Shown: positions 4,337 to 5,282 of the stretch, one piece after another
How the letters are laid out: each line of letters opens with the position of its first letter
Position numbering within the stretch: position 1 is the stretch's first letter
Source: Dehalococcoidia bacterium CG2_30_46_19
GTDB lineage: Bacteria > Chloroflexota > Dehalococcoidia > GIF9 > AB-539-J10
Length of the DNA: 5,282 nucleotides
NCBI GenBank assembly: GCA_001872925.1
Contig: MNYD01000038.1
Coordinates: 1-5,282 of the forward strand
Direction: 5' to 3'
The notes under the pieces: generated by a model
What the model was told of the DNA's origin: nothing
Database searches by the model: none
What the model saw: only the letters and a program-made list of their open reading frames with translations
Position numbers and translations under genes: made by a program

Positions 4337-5282
4337 ATGGCTAGAAGTCCAAAAATTGGCTTAGCCTTGAGTGGTGGTGCTGCTCGTGGAATGGCACACA
4401 TTGGAGTATTGAAGGCTTTAGAAGAGGAATCCATCCCTATTGATATGATAAGTGGCACAAGTGCCGGAGCGGTTGCGGGTGCCTGTTATGCTAAGGAGAT
4501 GAAGGCTGCCATTTTAGAGGAGCTAATGCTGGGGCTAGATTGGCGGAAGCTAGCTGGTCTAATTGACCTCAACCTGCTATTGCTGTGGAAAGGATTCGTG
4601 CAGGGACAAAAAGCTAAATCATTTTTGAGCTCCATCATTGGAAATGCAAGGTTCGAAGATTTAGAAATACCGCTTAGCGTTGTCGCCACAGATGTTCAGA
4701 GCATGGAAGAAATTGTTCTTAGTGAGGGCTCAGTGGTAGAAGCAGTGAGGGCTAGCATTTCAATGCCAATGATATTCACACCGGTGAAATGGAAAGGCAG
4801 ATTTTTGATTGATGGCGGGGCAGTCAACCCCATGCCTGTGAATGTTGTCCGCAATATGGGTGCTGAAATCGTCATTGCTGTAAATACGGTCGGTATAGCT
4901 CAGCATAAACGCCGAAGGCAATCTGCAAAAGAAGTCAAGGATAAACCAGCTTCTTATCCTGAAAGCACTCGCCTGGCGATTGTAAAGAGGAGGCTTAATA
5001 GTCTAATACGAGGAAATAAGGACAGGCTCAAGATATTTGATGAGCTTTCCGATGCTGCCAGAACCAGAGTTTACACGGGTAACAGGAAAATAGACCCACA
5101 AACCCCAAATATATTCGAGGTTTTCATACAGGTATTTAACGCTATGCAGTATGAAAAAATCAGGCTGGCAACGAAATCGGCAGACATAGTCATAGAGCCT
5201 GACGTTAGTTCCATCGGAATGTTTGCATTTTATAAGGCCGACGAGGCTATAGCACAGGGATATAAAGCTACAAAGAAGATAC
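4337..5282 (+). CDS. Patatin-like phospholipase family protein (3' end outside the window)
   Basis: The frame is open from ATG 4337 to the window end, giving 315 codons. It has the patatin hallmarks: oxyanion-hole GGAARG (residues 13-18), nucleophile elbow GTSAG (40-44, Ser42) and the DGG motif (159-161, Asp159) that completes the Ser-Asp catalytic dyad. The order and spacing match bacterial RssA/YchK-type patatins, which hydrolyse acyl esters of phospholipids or other lipids. There is no signal peptide, so it probably acts in the cytosol or at the inner membrane face. Beyond about residue 190 a basic segment (HKRRRQ) is followed by the C-terminal half typical of the family. The start is supported by a strong AGGGGGG (4326-4332) overlapping the racemase stop. 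This nine-base spacing suggests one operon. All visible key residues are intact. Confidence 0.92.
   Translation, partial: MARSPKIGLALSGGAARGMAHIGVLKALEEESIPIDMISGTSAGAVAGACYAKEMKAAILEELMLGLDWRKLAGLIDLNLLLLWKGFVQGQKAKSFLSSIIGNARFEDLEIPLSVVATDVQSMEEIVLSEGSVVEAVRASISMPMIFTPVKWKGRFLIDGGAVNPMPVNVVRNMGAEIVIAVNTVGIAQHKRRRQSAKEVKDKPASYPESTRLAIVKRRLNSLIRGNKDRLKIFDELSDAARTRVYTGNRKIDPQTPNIFEVFIQVFNAMQYEKIRLATKSADIVIEPDVSSIGMFAFYKADEAIAQGYKATKKI

Overview
The window looks like a bacterial accessory region running into an ordinary-looking gene cluster. All supported genes are on the + strand. Good Shine-Dalgarno sequences precede the genes of the right half, and gene content (patatin-like lipase, YgeA/RacX-type racemase, DUF71 ATP pyrophosphatase, small Cys-rich protein) would fit an uncultivated anaerobe such as a Dehalococcoidia-like Chloroflexota. 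That taxonomic guess is weak, and an archaeon is not strictly excluded.

Left half (1 to about 2490): this part has the architecture of integron gene cassettes. A 3' gene fragment (2-100) and an unrecognised AT-rich ORF (156-491, possibly broken by an upstream in-frame TAA) are followed by an attC-like site at 536-625, with GCCTAAC and GTTAGAT boxes and an 11-bp perfect outer stem. The next gene (624-2360) starts inside the right box of that site. It encodes a 578-residue protein: a class III nucleotide-cyclase-like domain, then about four nearly identical 32-residue PPR-like repeats, then a TPR-like C-terminus. A second attC-like site (2417 to about 2488) closes this cassette. Its left box region matches the reverse complement of the cassette's own left edge over 10 bases, as expected for a cassette that once existed as a circle. 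The right junction is not a GTTRRRY box, so this is probably the last cassette of an array, or one inserted at a secondary site. No integrase gene lies in the window.

Right half (about 2500 to 5282): a plausible sigma70-type promoter leads into four or five closely spaced genes: a DUF71/Dph6-like ATP pyrophosphatase (2572-3237), an eight-cysteine zinc-ribbon protein (3301-3537), a possible 23-codon ORF overlapping it by 4 bp (3534-3605), a YgeA/RacX-type aspartate/glutamate racemase split by a one-base frameshift (3631-4327), and a patatin-like serine lipase cut by the window end (4337-5282). Spacing suggests co-transcription, but no common pathway is evident.

The most noteworthy item is the cassette-borne cyclase-PPR-TPR protein. 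A nucleotide-signalling-type domain is joined to repeats of an RNA-binding class, on a mobile cassette. Its function is unknown, and an RNA-sensing or defence role is only a hypothesis.
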